A stretch of DNA of 64,000 nucleotides, from assembly GCA_030765055.1 (NCBI GenBank), contig CM060958.1, positions 108,483,627 to 108,547,626 on the forward strand. Reading direction: 5' to 3'. Positions 63,751 to 64,000 of the stretch are shown here, piece by piece; the stretch's first letter is position 1; each line of letters begins with the position of its first letter. The position numbers and the translations under genes are program-made. Origin of the DNA: Mantis religiosa. Taxonomy: Eukaryota; Arthropoda; Insecta; Mantodea; Mantidae. The notes beneath the pieces are model-generated. The model was not told where the DNA came from and made no database searches. It was given only the letters and a program-made list of their open reading frames with translations.

Positions 63751-64000
63751 GTTGATTATTGCGACAGTCGACGATTGAAGTGTACCTCAGTGATTTCTTT
63801 CATTTGTTTTCGTGCAGCGAAACATGGAGTCAGTCTTGAAGCCAGTTGATTGTCAATTTCACGTCCTGCAGTAAAGTTGTTCTAAATTTCTGCAAACTAG
63901 ATTTCCGAATCTGTGTAGCCTTTGCAGTCACAGTATGTAATATTTAAATTTTGTAAAAGACTCTAGATAGTTAAAGTTATAATCCCAAGAAGCCCTGTGT

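Overview
The window reads as non-coding DNA from a large, AT-rich, repeat-dense animal genome, most probably an insect. No host gene with a credible intact open frame was found. Nearly every recognisable protein fragment is a transposase, reverse transcriptase, GIY-YIG endonuclease or tyrosine recombinase broken by stops, indels and nested insertions. The mixture (several mariner lineages, Tc1 and other IS630-type elements, hAT, piggyBac, a Crypton-like recombinase, Jockey-type and other non-LTR elements, Penelope-like elements, gypsy-like solo LTRs and tRNA-headed SINEs) suits a repeat-rich insect such as a cockroach or orthopteran. The species cannot be fixed from the sequence alone.

Layout. 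1-10 kb: a tRNA-like SINE module, a Penelope-like (PLE) copy, two Jockey-type reverse transcriptase relics, mariner scraps and a (TTA)n array of about 970 bp. 10.2-16.1 kb: a mariner with clear ends, interrupted by a 2.2 kb hAT element and a non-LTR 3' fragment, then a second copy of that non-LTR 3' end and a SINE. 16.3-24.7 kb: a Crypton-like recombinase relic split by a Jockey LINE, a Tc1 element split by a 696 bp retroposon, and a 1.2 kb inverted-repeat element without a recognisable transposase. 24.7-34.4 kb: a 5'-truncated Jockey LINE carrying the longest natural reading frame (484 codons), an unclassified inverted-repeat element, and two near full-length mariners. 35-42.3 kb: a second PLE family, a hAT-like element filled with a short degenerate satellite, PLE inverted pairs, a piggyBac relic interrupted by another transposase, and a mariner. 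42.3-45.8 kb is AT-rich and empty.

45.8-64 kb: a solo LTR, a Tc1 element carrying a SINE with a perfect 13 bp duplication, a non-LTR element carrying both a PLE and a solo LTR with a 4 bp duplication, modular tRNA-headed retroposons, a long-inverted-repeat transposon holding two SINEs, and a hAT element holding a nearly intact IS630-type transposon with 109 bp inverted repeats.

The genes do not form a cooperative pathway. What the window records is the order of insertions: many host/insert junctions keep target-site duplications, so relative ages can be read. The most interesting signals are the hammerhead-ribozyme-like motifs in the PLE repeats, the modular tRNA-headed retroposons, the satellite-filled hAT-like element, the wide catalytic spacing of the young IS630-type element, and the Crypton-like family.
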